Positions 1 to 5,517 of a stretch of 10,206 nucleotides of DNA are shown one piece after another. Made by a program: the position numbers and the translations under genes. The notes beneath the pieces were generated by a model. That model saw only the letters and a list, made by a program, of their open reading frames with translations. It did not search any database and was not told the DNA's origin. Numbering within the stretch: position 1 is the first letter of the stretch; each line of letters starts with the position of its first letter. The stretch lies in the NCBI GenBank assembly GCA_020426085.1, contig JAGQQP010000102.1:1-10206 (forward strand), in the 5' to 3' direction. This stretch comes from Planctomycetaceae bacterium (lineage in GTDB: Bacteria; Planctomycetota; Planctomycetia; Planctomycetales; Planctomycetaceae).

Positions 1-113
1 CGTCCCCCAATCAGTACGTCAAGAAGTCGAAAAACAAACCCATGCTCATCGCCGCATCCGTCCTAGCTGGCATCTGCCTGATCGCCGGCATCGGCTACTG
101 GCTATTGTCATAG
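1..113 (+). CDS. C-terminal end of an unidentified membrane-anchored protein (partial)
   Basis: Only the last 36 codons are inside the window (frame beginning at base 3, TAG stop at 111-113). The visible tail is a basic, Lys-rich stretch (YVKKSKNKP) followed by about 20 hydrophobic residues (LIAASVLAGICLIAGIGYWL) and then the stop two residues later. That is one membrane segment with its positive flank on the N-terminal side, as in a C-terminal membrane anchor or the last helix of a membrane protein. By the positive-inside rule the Lys-rich side would be cytoplasmic. The rest of the protein lies off the left edge, so the family cannot be named. The reading frame is supported by the clean hydrophobic segment and by the alternative frames lacking such a pattern. 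It is not a shadow of any gene on the other strand. Confidence 0.6.
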   Translation, partial: SPNQYVKKSKNKPMLIAASVLAGICLIAGIGYWLLS

Positions 114-135
114 TGCAGAGTTGATAAATGGGTGA

Positions 136-154
136 GCCCGAATAAAATTCGGGC
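136..154. repeat. Perfect 8-bp hairpin between convergent gene ends (possible terminator or REP-like element)
   Basis: The arms GCCCGAAT (136-143) and ATTCGGGC (147-154) are perfectly complementary around an AAA loop. The hairpin lies 22 bp after the stop at 113 and 76 bp beyond the stop of the minus-strand hydrolase, so it could end transcripts from both sides. There is no T-tract on either strand, which argues against a classical intrinsic terminator. It is followed by a GC-rich stretch, CGAGCGCAGCGAGCAGGAGG (155-174). I see nothing else in 114-230. Confidence 0.4.
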
Positions 155-230
155 CGAGCGCAGCGAGCAGGAGGTCACAGCTCACTCTCGCGCATGTTTC
201 TGACAATTCCCATTCAGATCATTTCAGTTT

Positions 231-1088
231 TTATTTCTGATCCCGTTTTTCCAACGTGCCTTCAATATGCTTCGCGACCTGCTGGCCCAGCATGTTGTAG
301 CCTTTGCCGTTGAAATGCACGTCTTTGGGATTTTGTGTTTCTGACAGATGTGGCAGGATGAAGGCATACAGGTCGTCGATTTCCACGCCATTGTCTTTCA
401 TCACTTTGGCGGCAATCGCGTTCTTTTCTTCCAGCTTCGTTTTCATTTCCGGTCCCTCTTTCCAGTCAGCGGGGATTGGCGTGCTGCTGGCCCAGACGAC
501 GGTCGCGCCTGTTTTCTTCAGACGTTTTACAATTTCGTCCAGCCGCTGTTCATAGTCGGCAGCCGGTGTGCGGCGGTCGTGAATGCCGAAGTTAAAGTGA
601 ATCACATCCCACTTGCCGTCCCCCAGCCAGACATCCAGTTTCTTCAGACCGGTCGCCGTGGGACCACAGTTGGCCGGCGCGCGATGCACGTTCGCTTTCC
701 CTTTCAAAGCGTTACGGGCCGCCTGCGTGTAACCGCGCGAAACGGAATCGCCAATCAACAGCACGCGCGGCAGTTTCGGATCGTCGTCGACGAAATCCCA
801 GGCCGTCTTCTGACCAGCCACTTTCTGTTTTTTATAGATGGGGAGATAGAAACCCCCCAGGTTTTCTTCCAGAACGGTTTCCCACGCCTGCTGCTCGGGG
901 GAGAGCGTTGCTTTCCATGCCGCAAACTTTTTATTGATGGCCGCTTCCTGCTCGGCTTTCTTTGCAGCCGCTTCGGCGGCGTTGGTCGGTTCCGTTTTCT
1001 TGTCATTCGCAGCCAGGGGAGCTACGATGACAGCTGTCATCAGACAAACAAAAACAGAGCAGTGTGTGAGAATAACGGATCGGCGCAT
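231..1088 (-). CDS. Exported SGNH/GDSL-family hydrolase
   Basis: Encodes 285 residues from the ATG at 1088-1086. The first ~27 residues form a Sec signal peptide (basic MRRS, then a hydrophobic core, with cleavage likely near APLAA). An Ala/Lys/Glu-rich helical spacer follows (about residues 28-60). The SGNH core shows block I as LLIGDSVSRGY with the nucleophile Ser115. A conserved Asn is in PANCGPT (Asn140). A block III-like segment NFGIHD occupies 166-171. The closing block DVHFNGKGY supplies catalytic Asp256 and His258. Such enzymes hydrolyse ester bonds, often acetyl groups on carbohydrates. The substrate here is unknown and the site of action would be the periplasm. In-frame starts exist further upstream (1175, 1115), but only 1088 puts the signal peptide at the N-terminus. 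No strong ribosome-binding site is visible. It is transcribed divergently from the aldolase gene. Confidence 0.88.
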   Translation of the reverse strand: MRRSVILTHCSVFVCLMTAVIVAPLAANDKKTEPTNAAEAAAKKAEQEAAINKKFAAWKATLSPEQQAWETVLEENLGGFYLPIYKKQKVAGQKTAWDFVDDDPKLPRVLLIGDSVSRGYTQAARNALKGKANVHRAPANCGPTATGLKKLDVWLGDGKWDVIHFNFGIHDRRTPAADYEQRLDEIVKRLKKTGATVVWASSTPIPADWKEGPEMKTKLEEKNAIAAKVMKDNGVEIDDLYAFILPHLSETQNPKDVHFNGKGYNMLGQQVAKHIEGTLEKRDQK

Positions 1089-1140
1089 GAGTGGTTTCCC
1101 GGAAACTGGTAACATTTTCTGTTGAGAACATTCATGATTC

Positions 1141-1169
1141 AGGATACCCCAGACTCCCGGCAGACACAA
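1141..1169 (-). promoter_or_regulatory. Candidate sigma70-like promoter for the SGNH hydrolase gene
   Basis: Read on the minus strand, TTGTGT (1169-1164) and TATCCT (1146-1141) are separated by exactly 17 bp. They match the -35 and -10 consensus at three and four of six positions. The predicted start would be about 45 bp upstream of the ATG at 1088. The match is modest and found by eye only. Confidence 0.3.
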
Positions 1170-1227
1170 TCGCACATCGAATCATCTTGACGCATGACGA
1201 CTTCACCCGTAATCCCCAAAGACAGAT

Positions 1228-1233
1228 AAAGGA
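1228..1233 (+). promoter_or_regulatory. Ribosome-binding site that decides the GTG start of the aldolase
   Basis: AAAGGA lies 7 bp before the GTG at 1241-1243. The frame stays open 50 codons further upstream to an ATG at 1091. That extension would overlap the promoter space of the divergent hydrolase gene, and its residues do not resemble the family. The aldolase similarity begins within a few residues of the GTG. A possible -35, TTGACG (1187-1192), lies upstream, but its partner at 1210-1215 (TAATCC) is poor. Confidence 0.55.
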
Positions 1234-1240
1234 CACAGCC

Positions 1241-1990
1241 GTGCCAGACCACTTTCGCTCGCAACTCAAACAGGGCCAACTGCTGATTTCTCCGATGGTC
1301 ACCCTTTCCAACCCGGAAGTCGCTGAGATTTTATCCGCAGCGGGTTACGACTGGCTGTTCCTCGATGCAGAGCACAGCACCTTTTCTCCCGCAGATCTGC
1401 AGGCCATCATCGGTCGCGTCGGGAATCGACTCCCCAGCCTGGTCAGACTGCAGGCCCCTGAAGAGGTTTCAATCAAGAAAGCCCTCGACATCGGCGCCGC
1501 CGGTATCATCGCCCCGCAGGTGAATTCCGCAGAACAGGCCGCAAACATTGTTTCCTGGTCCCGTTACTCTCCCGAGGGAACCCGCGGCGTCGGACTGGGT
1601 CGCGCCCATGGATACGGGTTTGCGTTCGACGATTACCTGGCGAGAGCCAATGCAGAAACCACGGTTGTCGTCCAGGCCGAACACATCGACGCGGTCAATG
1701 CGATTGAAGACATCGCCCAGGTCCCCGGCGTCGATGCCGTCCTGATTGGCCCGTATGATCTCTCTGCCAGCCTGAAACGCATCGGTGAAATCGATCACCC
1801 CGAAGTCACCGGCGCGATTGATCACGTCACCGAAGTCTGCCAGAAAAACAACATCCCACTCGGCATTTTCGGCGTGACCGTCGATGCCGTCAAACCCTAC
1901 ATCGAAAAAGGTTTCACCCTGATCACCGTCGGCGTCGACACCGTGATGCTGGGCCACGCCGCCCGCAAAATGCTGGGACAGATCAGGTAG
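1241..1990 (+). CDS. HpcH/HpaI-family class II aldolase (2-oxo acid aldolase)
   Basis: Encodes 249 residues, close to the usual 250-267 of the family. These metal-dependent enzymes reversibly split 2-keto-3-deoxy acids such as 4-hydroxy-2-oxoheptanedioate or 2-keto-3-deoxy-L-rhamnonate into pyruvate plus an aldehyde, in the cytoplasm. The (beta/alpha)8 landmarks fall where they do in E. coli HpaI. LDAEHS carries the catalytic His45. LVRL has Arg69 (Arg70 in HpaI). GAAGIIAPQVNSAEQA and PEGTRGVG are family blocks. VQAEH gives metal ligand Glu147 (HpaI Glu149), and GPYDLSASL gives Asp173 (HpaI Asp175). The start is GTG at 1241 because AAAGGA precedes it and the family fold begins there. No sugar-acid pathway genes adjoin it, so the physiological substrate cannot be inferred. 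No clear terminator follows. Confidence 0.92.
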   Translation: MPDHFRSQLKQGQLLISPMVTLSNPEVAEILSAAGYDWLFLDAEHSTFSPADLQAIIGRVGNRLPSLVRLQAPEEVSIKKALDIGAAGIIAPQVNSAEQAANIVSWSRYSPEGTRGVGLGRAHGYGFAFDDYLARANAETTVVVQAEHIDAVNAIEDIAQVPGVDAVLIGPYDLSASLKRIGEIDHPEVTGAIDHVTEVCQKNNIPLGIFGVTVDAVKPYIEKGFTLITVGVDTVMLGHAARKMLGQIR

Positions 1991-2053
1991 AACGTATTCT
2001 CAATGTCTTTCAAGATGAGCCTGACCGCGATCAAAATATGCTGATTCACACTT

Positions 2054-2084
2054 TTGTCATTAAATGTTCTTGCCTCTCTTTAAT
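2054..2084 (+). promoter_or_regulatory. Candidate promoter of the antitoxin gene
   Basis: TTGTCA (2054-2059, five of six matches to the -35 consensus) and TTTAAT (2079-2084, five of six to the -10) are 19 bp apart, slightly long. The predicted start near 2091 would leave a short leader holding the GGAGG ribosome-binding site. The surrounding sequence is AT-rich compared with the upstream aldolase gene. Confidence 0.4.
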
Positions 2085-2104
2085 TCAGACGTAACAATTC
2101 AAAT

Positions 2105-2109
2105 GGAGG
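2105..2109 (+). promoter_or_regulatory. Strong Shine-Dalgarno GGAGG fixing the antitoxin start
   Basis: GGAGG lies 5 bp before the ATG at 2115-2117. The same frame is open from an ATG at 2064, but that one has no ribosome-binding site, and its extra 17 residues do not resemble the family, which starts MKLTQ. Confidence 0.7.
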
Positions 2110-2114
2110 TAAAG

Positions 2115-2324
2115 ATGAAATTGACTCAAGCACAATCAGAAGCCGTTTCACGTGGTGAAAAAGTTTCCATCAAAGTCGGCGAACTGGACTGCATTCTGAT
2201 TCGAGAAGATCTATTCGAGAAACTTCAGGATATCCGCGACACTGAGGAATCCTATTCAGCGGTGATCGAAGCGCTGGATGATGAAAGCCCTGATCAGTAT
2301 CTAGAATATCTCAATGAGAAGTAA
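2115..2324 (+). CDS. Small Phd/YefM-like antitoxin, now without an intact toxin
   Basis: Encodes 69 residues beginning MKLTQAQSEAVSRGEKVSIK. The pattern is typical of small planctomycete antitoxin-like proteins: an N-terminal helix, a short beta segment with KVGELDCILIR, a helical dimerisation part (DLFEKLQDI), then an acidic tail (EALDDESPDQYLEYLNEK). In such pairs the N-terminal part binds the operator and the acidic C-terminal tail wraps and neutralises the toxin. The assignment rests on this pattern and on the neighbour. Directly downstream, overlapping the end of this gene, is a decayed MazF/PemK remnant, the usual partner position. The antitoxin frame itself is undamaged and keeps a strong ribosome-binding site, so it may be kept as a repressor or as protection against a related toxin elsewhere. 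Confidence 0.7.
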   Translation: MKLTQAQSEAVSRGEKVSIKVGELDCILIREDLFEKLQDIRDTEESYSAVIEALDDESPDQYLEYLNEK

Positions 2325-2479
2325 TCTGGTTATAATCGGGTCTTCGCCGTCCCTGAGTGATCAACTGCTCCAACATTTATACAATTCGTCAACAGCATAT
2401 CGCCAAAGTGATTGGATCTCTTTCCAATAAAACCATGGAGCAAATTGACCATTGTCTGAGAACCGCTTTAGAGTTGTAG
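2314..2479 (+). pseudogene. Remnant of a MazF/PemK-type toxin (C-terminal end only)
   Basis: The frame 2357-2479 encodes 40 residues ending at TAG. It includes INCSNIYTI, then IGSLSNKTMEQIDHCL and ALEL at the stop. This is the characteristic C-terminus of MazF/PemK mRNA interferases (typical pattern: nlyTI, IGSLs...m.qiD.CL..aL.L). A TGA (2354-2356) stands immediately before it. One base-shift away, the frame opened by ATG 2314 reads GSSPSLS, which resembles the residues that normally precede VVNC in the family, so a single inserted base near 2354-2356 is likely. Between ATG 2314, which overlaps the antitoxin end by 11 bp as a toxin start would, and this tail there is room for only about 14 codons. 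About 60-70 codons of catalytic core are therefore missing. No functional toxin can be made. Confidence 0.75.
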
Positions 2480-2490
2480 AGCACAGACTT

Positions 2491-2520
2491 CTTCAGTAAA
2501 GCAGAAAGAATTTACTGAAG
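2491..2520. repeat. Perfect 10-bp inverted repeat
   Basis: CTTCAGTAAA (2491-2500) and TTTACTGAAG (2511-2520) are exact reverse complements around a 10-base A/G-rich loop. It sits 11 bp after the toxin-remnant stop and just before the second gene remnant. No T-tract follows on the plus strand. It could be a factor-assisted terminator of the old toxin-antitoxin operon or a rearrangement scar. The 2480-2812 gap otherwise holds only the remnant, the direct repeat and the inverted repeat listed separately. Confidence 0.5.
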
Positions 2521-2620
2521 CTATATTTGCGTTGCCCCTTCCCCAGGAAGACGAACAGATATTGAAAGTGATCCTCAAAGCGCTAAATCAGCCATAAAAG
2601 TCTGGTACCTGGGAAACTGA
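2519..2620 (+). pseudogene. 3' remnant of a second copy of the 428-residue lipoprotein gene
   Basis: This frame ends P-GRRTDIESDPQSAKSAIK followed by VWYLGN and TGA. It matches the end of the intact lipoprotein at 5518-6804 (GRRFDIEGDPQRAKAAMK, then VWYLGN) at all but six of 24 residues. Similarity starts about 2543. Upstream the frame opens only at 2519, after a TGA at 2516-2518, and has no start codon or ribosome-binding site. It is a truncated paralogue. The surrounding DNA also matches (see the direct-repeat entries). Confidence 0.85.
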
Positions 2621-2678
2621 TGGATTCACGTTCCCGTCCGGGGTTCCGGAAACCGCGAACTGCTGGGACAGGTTAAAG
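2546..2678 (+). repeat. Direct repeat copy A (~133 bp, partner at 6730-6862)
   Basis: Aligned by eye, this block matches 6730-6862 with roughly a dozen substitutions and two small indels. The match spans the last ~24 codons of the lipoprotein, its TGA and about 55 bp of 3' flank. The non-coding flank (GTTCCCGTCCGGGGTTCC is shared) is at least as conserved as the coding part. Confidence 0.85.
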
Positions 2679-2694
2679 GATAAGGATTCTTTGC

Positions 2695-2733
2695 CTGATC
2701 CGGGTAGCGTCGAAGAACGTTCACCCGGATCAG
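2695..2733. repeat. Perfect 11-bp inverted repeat with a palindromic loop
   Basis: CTGATCCGGGT (2695-2705) and ACCCGGATCAG (2723-2733) are exact reverse complements with a 17-base loop. The loop ends in the 8-bp palindrome GAACGTTC (2715-2722), directly against the right arm. It lies 79 bp beyond the stop of the minus-strand LRR gene and could act as its terminator, but there is no T-tract. The remaining stretch 2734-2812 shows only a weaker pair, GGGACT (2758-2763) and AGTCCC (2789-2794). Confidence 0.5.
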
Positions 2734-2812
2734 AGCCTGGGATAGCTCAATAAGGAGGGGACTCGTCATTATCGATTATTGTTCGGCCAGTCCCTATTTA
2801 CGCATCCTCTCA

Positions 2813-4612
2813 TTACCACTGAAACATCTCCTCCCCGCCAATCCGAACGTGGCGAGACTGCAGTTGAAACGCGATCTTTGCAGTGACATGGCTATCAAAT
2901 AAATCGACCTGTTCAAGGTTGGTAAAACGATTGAGCAGCAGCAGATCAGATTCCTGCGAGATGGCGCTCTGCCCAGACATTCGAAATTTTTTCAGTCGAG
3001 GAGCCTGCGCCGAAATCTGCTTCAGGCAGTCCCTGTCCAGATCACAGAATTCAAAAGTAATCTGTTTCAAAGACGGCGATAGAAACTGTTTTGGAATACG
3101 CGATCCACTCTCTAGAAACCTGTAATCACTCAATTCAACCTGTTGAAGTTGAGACAGTGGCGCCACGGACAAACCTTTCCAGGGATTGAACGGCTGTTTC
3201 TCGCGCGGCCGACTGGATCTGAGTGACAGACTGCGGAGTTCAGGCTGCAGCAGCTGATTAAGTACACCTGATGCCGGCCCGGGGTAGGTCAACAGCGACA
3301 GATGCTGCAATCGAGGTAGTCGATCAACAGGGGGAAGTCTGGCCATGGTTTTCTCAAGATTGGCACCGTCCACTACCAGAGACCGCAACCCGGGGAGGAC
3401 CGCCAGTCGCACCAGTATTGCCGGTTCTATCCTGCCAGACACACTATGCAACAGTTCGAACTCGGACATGGTTTTCAGCTGGTCAAGCTGCTGCAATTCC
3501 GGCGCACCGACTTGTGGAATAGAGTCACCCAGCGAACAGAAAAAACGCTCCAGATAACGCTCCGAATTCATGTTCCCCAGAGTGACGTGCAGATCACAGT
3601 TTACATTCGCAAACATTTTCAGCTCGGCCAGGGAGACCATCTGCAGATCGATCTGTTTCAGTTTCGTGTCCACAGGAGGCAATGGTCGAGTCAGATTCAA
3701 ATCCTCGTTCGTACATCCCAGCACCACAATTTTTTGCAGAGACGGATGCTCCAACAGAACCGCAAACGAAGACGCTTCCAACTGACACTCCCGAATCGTG
3801 AGCCGTTTGAGTTGAGGCAGTTGCAGTAATCCCTGCGGATCGAAATGCACATTGCACAGTGACAATTCCTGTAATCGAGAGAGCCCTTTCAGCTGGCGAA
3901 AATCAATCCGGGCCGGTTCAACCTGAGGCTGACCGGGAAACGTAATCAACGTTGGCCCGAATAAGGTGAACGACTCCAGATCACTCTGTCGATTAATTTC
4001 CTGCAGATCCTGCACATCAAGCGGCCGACTGTCCCTGGTCAACTGCAGACGCAATCTCTTCAGCTTGAGGCTGCTCAAGATTGATGATAGCTGTGATTGC
4101 AGATTTATTGCCGCATCCAGCTGCTCAAGGGAACTGATGGATCGCGCAGGATGCGTGTCTCTATCCTCATTCAGCTCCAGAATTTCCACTGTCAACTTTT
4201 TTAAGTGGGGCAACGTCAGGAGCCGCTGATAGTCATTCAATGTGACCGTACCCTGATCGTTCTCTGACAATGGTTCCAAACGAATGCAGAGTTCATTCAG
4301 TTTTGTAAGCTGGCTTGAAATCGCGTCTGCCCCCAGAGTATCGAAAGCCTGCGTTGTCAGACGGAGGGTTTCCAGATCCTGCAGCGCCAGCAGTTTTGCT
4401 GGAACGGTTTCATCTTTGACTGTTGCCAGATTGATACCAGTCACTCGTCCGTCGCGCAATTCAAAACCATTACTGATGACATTCCCTGAATCTGCCAGGC
4501 ACCAGTCCATCTCGACCGGTGCCGACCTCTGCTCAGAGCAACTCAAGCAGAGGTACAGCAGGCTCGCTAGTAAGGGCAACCCGACAATTGCTGACAGTCG
4601 TCGTACCTGCAT
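2813..4612 (-). CDS. Exported lipoprotein with degenerate leucine-rich repeats
   Basis: Encodes 599 residues from the ATG at 4612. A GTG six codons upstream (4630) is in frame, but GGAGAAAG precedes the ATG, and the ATG gives a normal signal peptide (MQVRR, then hydrophobic VGLPLLASLLYLCLSC). Cys25 after LCLS is the likely lipidated residue; the Cys at -3 makes the lipobox imperfect. The rest is a long solenoid of irregular LRR units with the LxxLxLxxC/N spacing, for example LQDLETLRL, LSRLQELSL, LPQLKRLTI, LPRLQHLSL and LRSLSLRSS. Repeat lengths are uneven and many Asn positions are replaced. No enzyme domain is visible. LRR solenoids bind proteins or glycans, and this one probably sits at the envelope. 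It follows the ankyrin-like gene by 24 bp, so the two are probably one operon. The partner is unknown. Confidence 0.8.
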   Translation of the reverse strand: MQVRRLSAIVGLPLLASLLYLCLSCSEQRSAPVEMDWCLADSGNVISNGFELRDGRVTGINLATVKDETVPAKLLALQDLETLRLTTQAFDTLGADAISSQLTKLNELCIRLEPLSENDQGTVTLNDYQRLLTLPHLKKLTVEILELNEDRDTHPARSISSLEQLDAAINLQSQLSSILSSLKLKRLRLQLTRDSRPLDVQDLQEINRQSDLESFTLFGPTLITFPGQPQVEPARIDFRQLKGLSRLQELSLCNVHFDPQGLLQLPQLKRLTIRECQLEASSFAVLLEHPSLQKIVVLGCTNEDLNLTRPLPPVDTKLKQIDLQMVSLAELKMFANVNCDLHVTLGNMNSERYLERFFCSLGDSIPQVGAPELQQLDQLKTMSEFELLHSVSGRIEPAILVRLAVLPGLRSLVVDGANLEKTMARLPPVDRLPRLQHLSLLTYPGPASGVLNQLLQPELRSLSLRSSRPREKQPFNPWKGLSVAPLSQLQQVELSDYRFLESGSRIPKQFLSPSLKQITFEFCDLDRDCLKQISAQAPRLKKFRMSGQSAISQESDLLLLNRFTNLEQVDLFDSHVTAKIAFQLQSRHVRIGGEEMFQW

Positions 4613-4636
4613 CGAAAAAACTTTCTCCACCGCGAG

Positions 4637-5284
4637 TCAATTTGATTGGGGTGGTAAGATTTCTTCTATCACCAGTCCCTGATCCACCAGATTCTTCAAA
4701 ATCTGTTTTGCCTCTTTTTTTTCTTCGGAACTTAAACTGAGATTGGCCTCAATCAGCTTATTCAGACTCTGATGGTACGGAGAGACAATCTCACATTTGT
4801 CTTGAATGTGCTTGGTTAACGTCTTGAGATACTCAAGTGAGGGCGATTTGAAAAGAATATAGTGCAACAGCGCCAGTCGGTTTTGTTTGTTCTTATTAGA
4901 AAAATCGAGCTTCGTAGTACCTGCAATCGCCACCAGCAGGCTGTAACGAGATTTCTTGGCACACATTTGAGCAATGCTCAAACCATTTCCTTCATATGTC
5001 AGCTGGTTTACATCTACATCCCCATTCAGGACTGCAATTAGAATTAAGGAATCCATTCCTGCAACTTCCACAAAGCTAATTAACTTCGGATCTTTAGTGC
5101 GCGCACTGACGGTAGAATAGTCACTATGTTCCAGACAGCGAGCATAGATCCAGCTTACCACGTCTTCATTGGATATCGAGGAACCTCTAATATCTAAACC
5201 GGGATGTTTCTTCGGTTCCTCCGTACTCCCTGAATTTCCCAGTAACGAAATGCAAATGACCACAGGAATGAGACTCTGTTTCAT
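4637..5284 (-). CDS. Secreted protein with ankyrin-like repeats
   Basis: Encodes 215 residues from ATG 5284-5282, with GGAG 8 bp upstream; a TTG one codon earlier is the alternative. MKQSLIPVVICISLLGNSGS is a short Sec-type signal sequence without a lipobox. Residues about 77-160 resemble two or three weak ankyrin units. The first is DSLILIAVLNGDVDVN. The second is YEGNGLSIAQMCAKKSRYSL followed by LVAIAGTTKLDF. The third is NKQNRLALLHYILF. Each carries the helix-turn-helix spacing and the G-(S/A)-x-(A/L)-x-x-A or LHY signatures in degraded form. The C-terminus (about 170-205) is a charged helix. Ankyrin repeats mediate protein-protein contacts, and no catalytic motif is seen. It is the first gene of the leftward pair with the LRR lipoprotein. 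The ankyrin call is moderate and needs profile confirmation. Confidence 0.65.
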   Translation of the reverse strand: MKQSLIPVVICISLLGNSGSTEEPKKHPGLDIRGSSISNEDVVSWIYARCLEHSDYSTVSARTKDPKLISFVEVAGMDSLILIAVLNGDVDVNQLTYEGNGLSIAQMCAKKSRYSLLVAIAGTTKLDFSNKNKQNRLALLHYILFKSPSLEYLKTLTKHIQDKCEIVSPYHQSLNKLIEANLSLSSEEKKEAKQILKNLVDQGLVIEEILPPQSN

Positions 5285-5314
5285 CAAATCATCTCCAAAT
5301 TCACTGTAATAAGC

Positions 5315-5325
5315 GGTGATTCACC
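5315..5325. promoter_or_regulatory. Dyad-symmetric site in the divergent promoter region
   Basis: GGTGATTCACC is a perfect 5-1-5 palindrome. It lies between the candidate minus-strand promoter and the start of the ankyrin-like gene, where a repressor could act. It could equally be chance. Confidence 0.25.
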
Positions 5326-5350
5326 TTTTCCCATGACTCCAGTTTACACG

Positions 5351-5359
5351 ATCATATCA
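5351..5359 (-). promoter_or_regulatory. Candidate extended -10 promoter for the ankyrin-like/LRR operon
   Basis: On the minus strand TGATATGAT (5359-5351) fits the extended -10 form TGnTATnAT, and no good -35 is needed or seen. The transcript would start about 60 bp upstream of ATG 5284. On the plus strand of the same 233-bp divergent gap, TAGAAT (5467-5472) is a weak -10 candidate for the rightward gene. Confidence 0.33.
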
Positions 5360-5517
5360 GCCGGTTTCACCTGGAAAACCATTTCTCGGCTTCAGAAACC
5401 GCAGGTGCCCAGCAGATTCGATTCACCACCCATCTGATTACTCTATCTCAGATCTGCATTGTTTCATAGAATTTAGCGGTAGACTGCTCATCTGATCGGT
5501 TCCCAAAGGAGTTCCGG

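Noticed and set aside
348..1112. A 254-codon open frame on the plus strand
   Set aside because: It lies antisense to the SGNH hydrolase, whose catalytic blocks are intact. Its translation has no recognisable domain and arises from codon bias on the other strand.
1187..1215. TTGACG with 17-bp spacing to TAATCC as the aldolase promoter
   Set aside because: The -35 is good but the -10 matches the consensus at only two positions, so it is not listed as a feature.
2314..2430. A 38-codon frame starting MRSNLVIIGSSPSLS as a possible small gene
   Set aside because: Its first part looks like the start and a fragment of the decayed toxin. After the frameshift it runs out of frame with the conserved MazF tail, so it is treated as part of the pseudogene.
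3446..3829. A 127-codon plus-strand frame and other frames inside 2813-4612
   Set aside because: They are antisense to the LRR lipoprotein and shaped by its repeated Leu/Gln codons, without a start signal or family pattern of their own.
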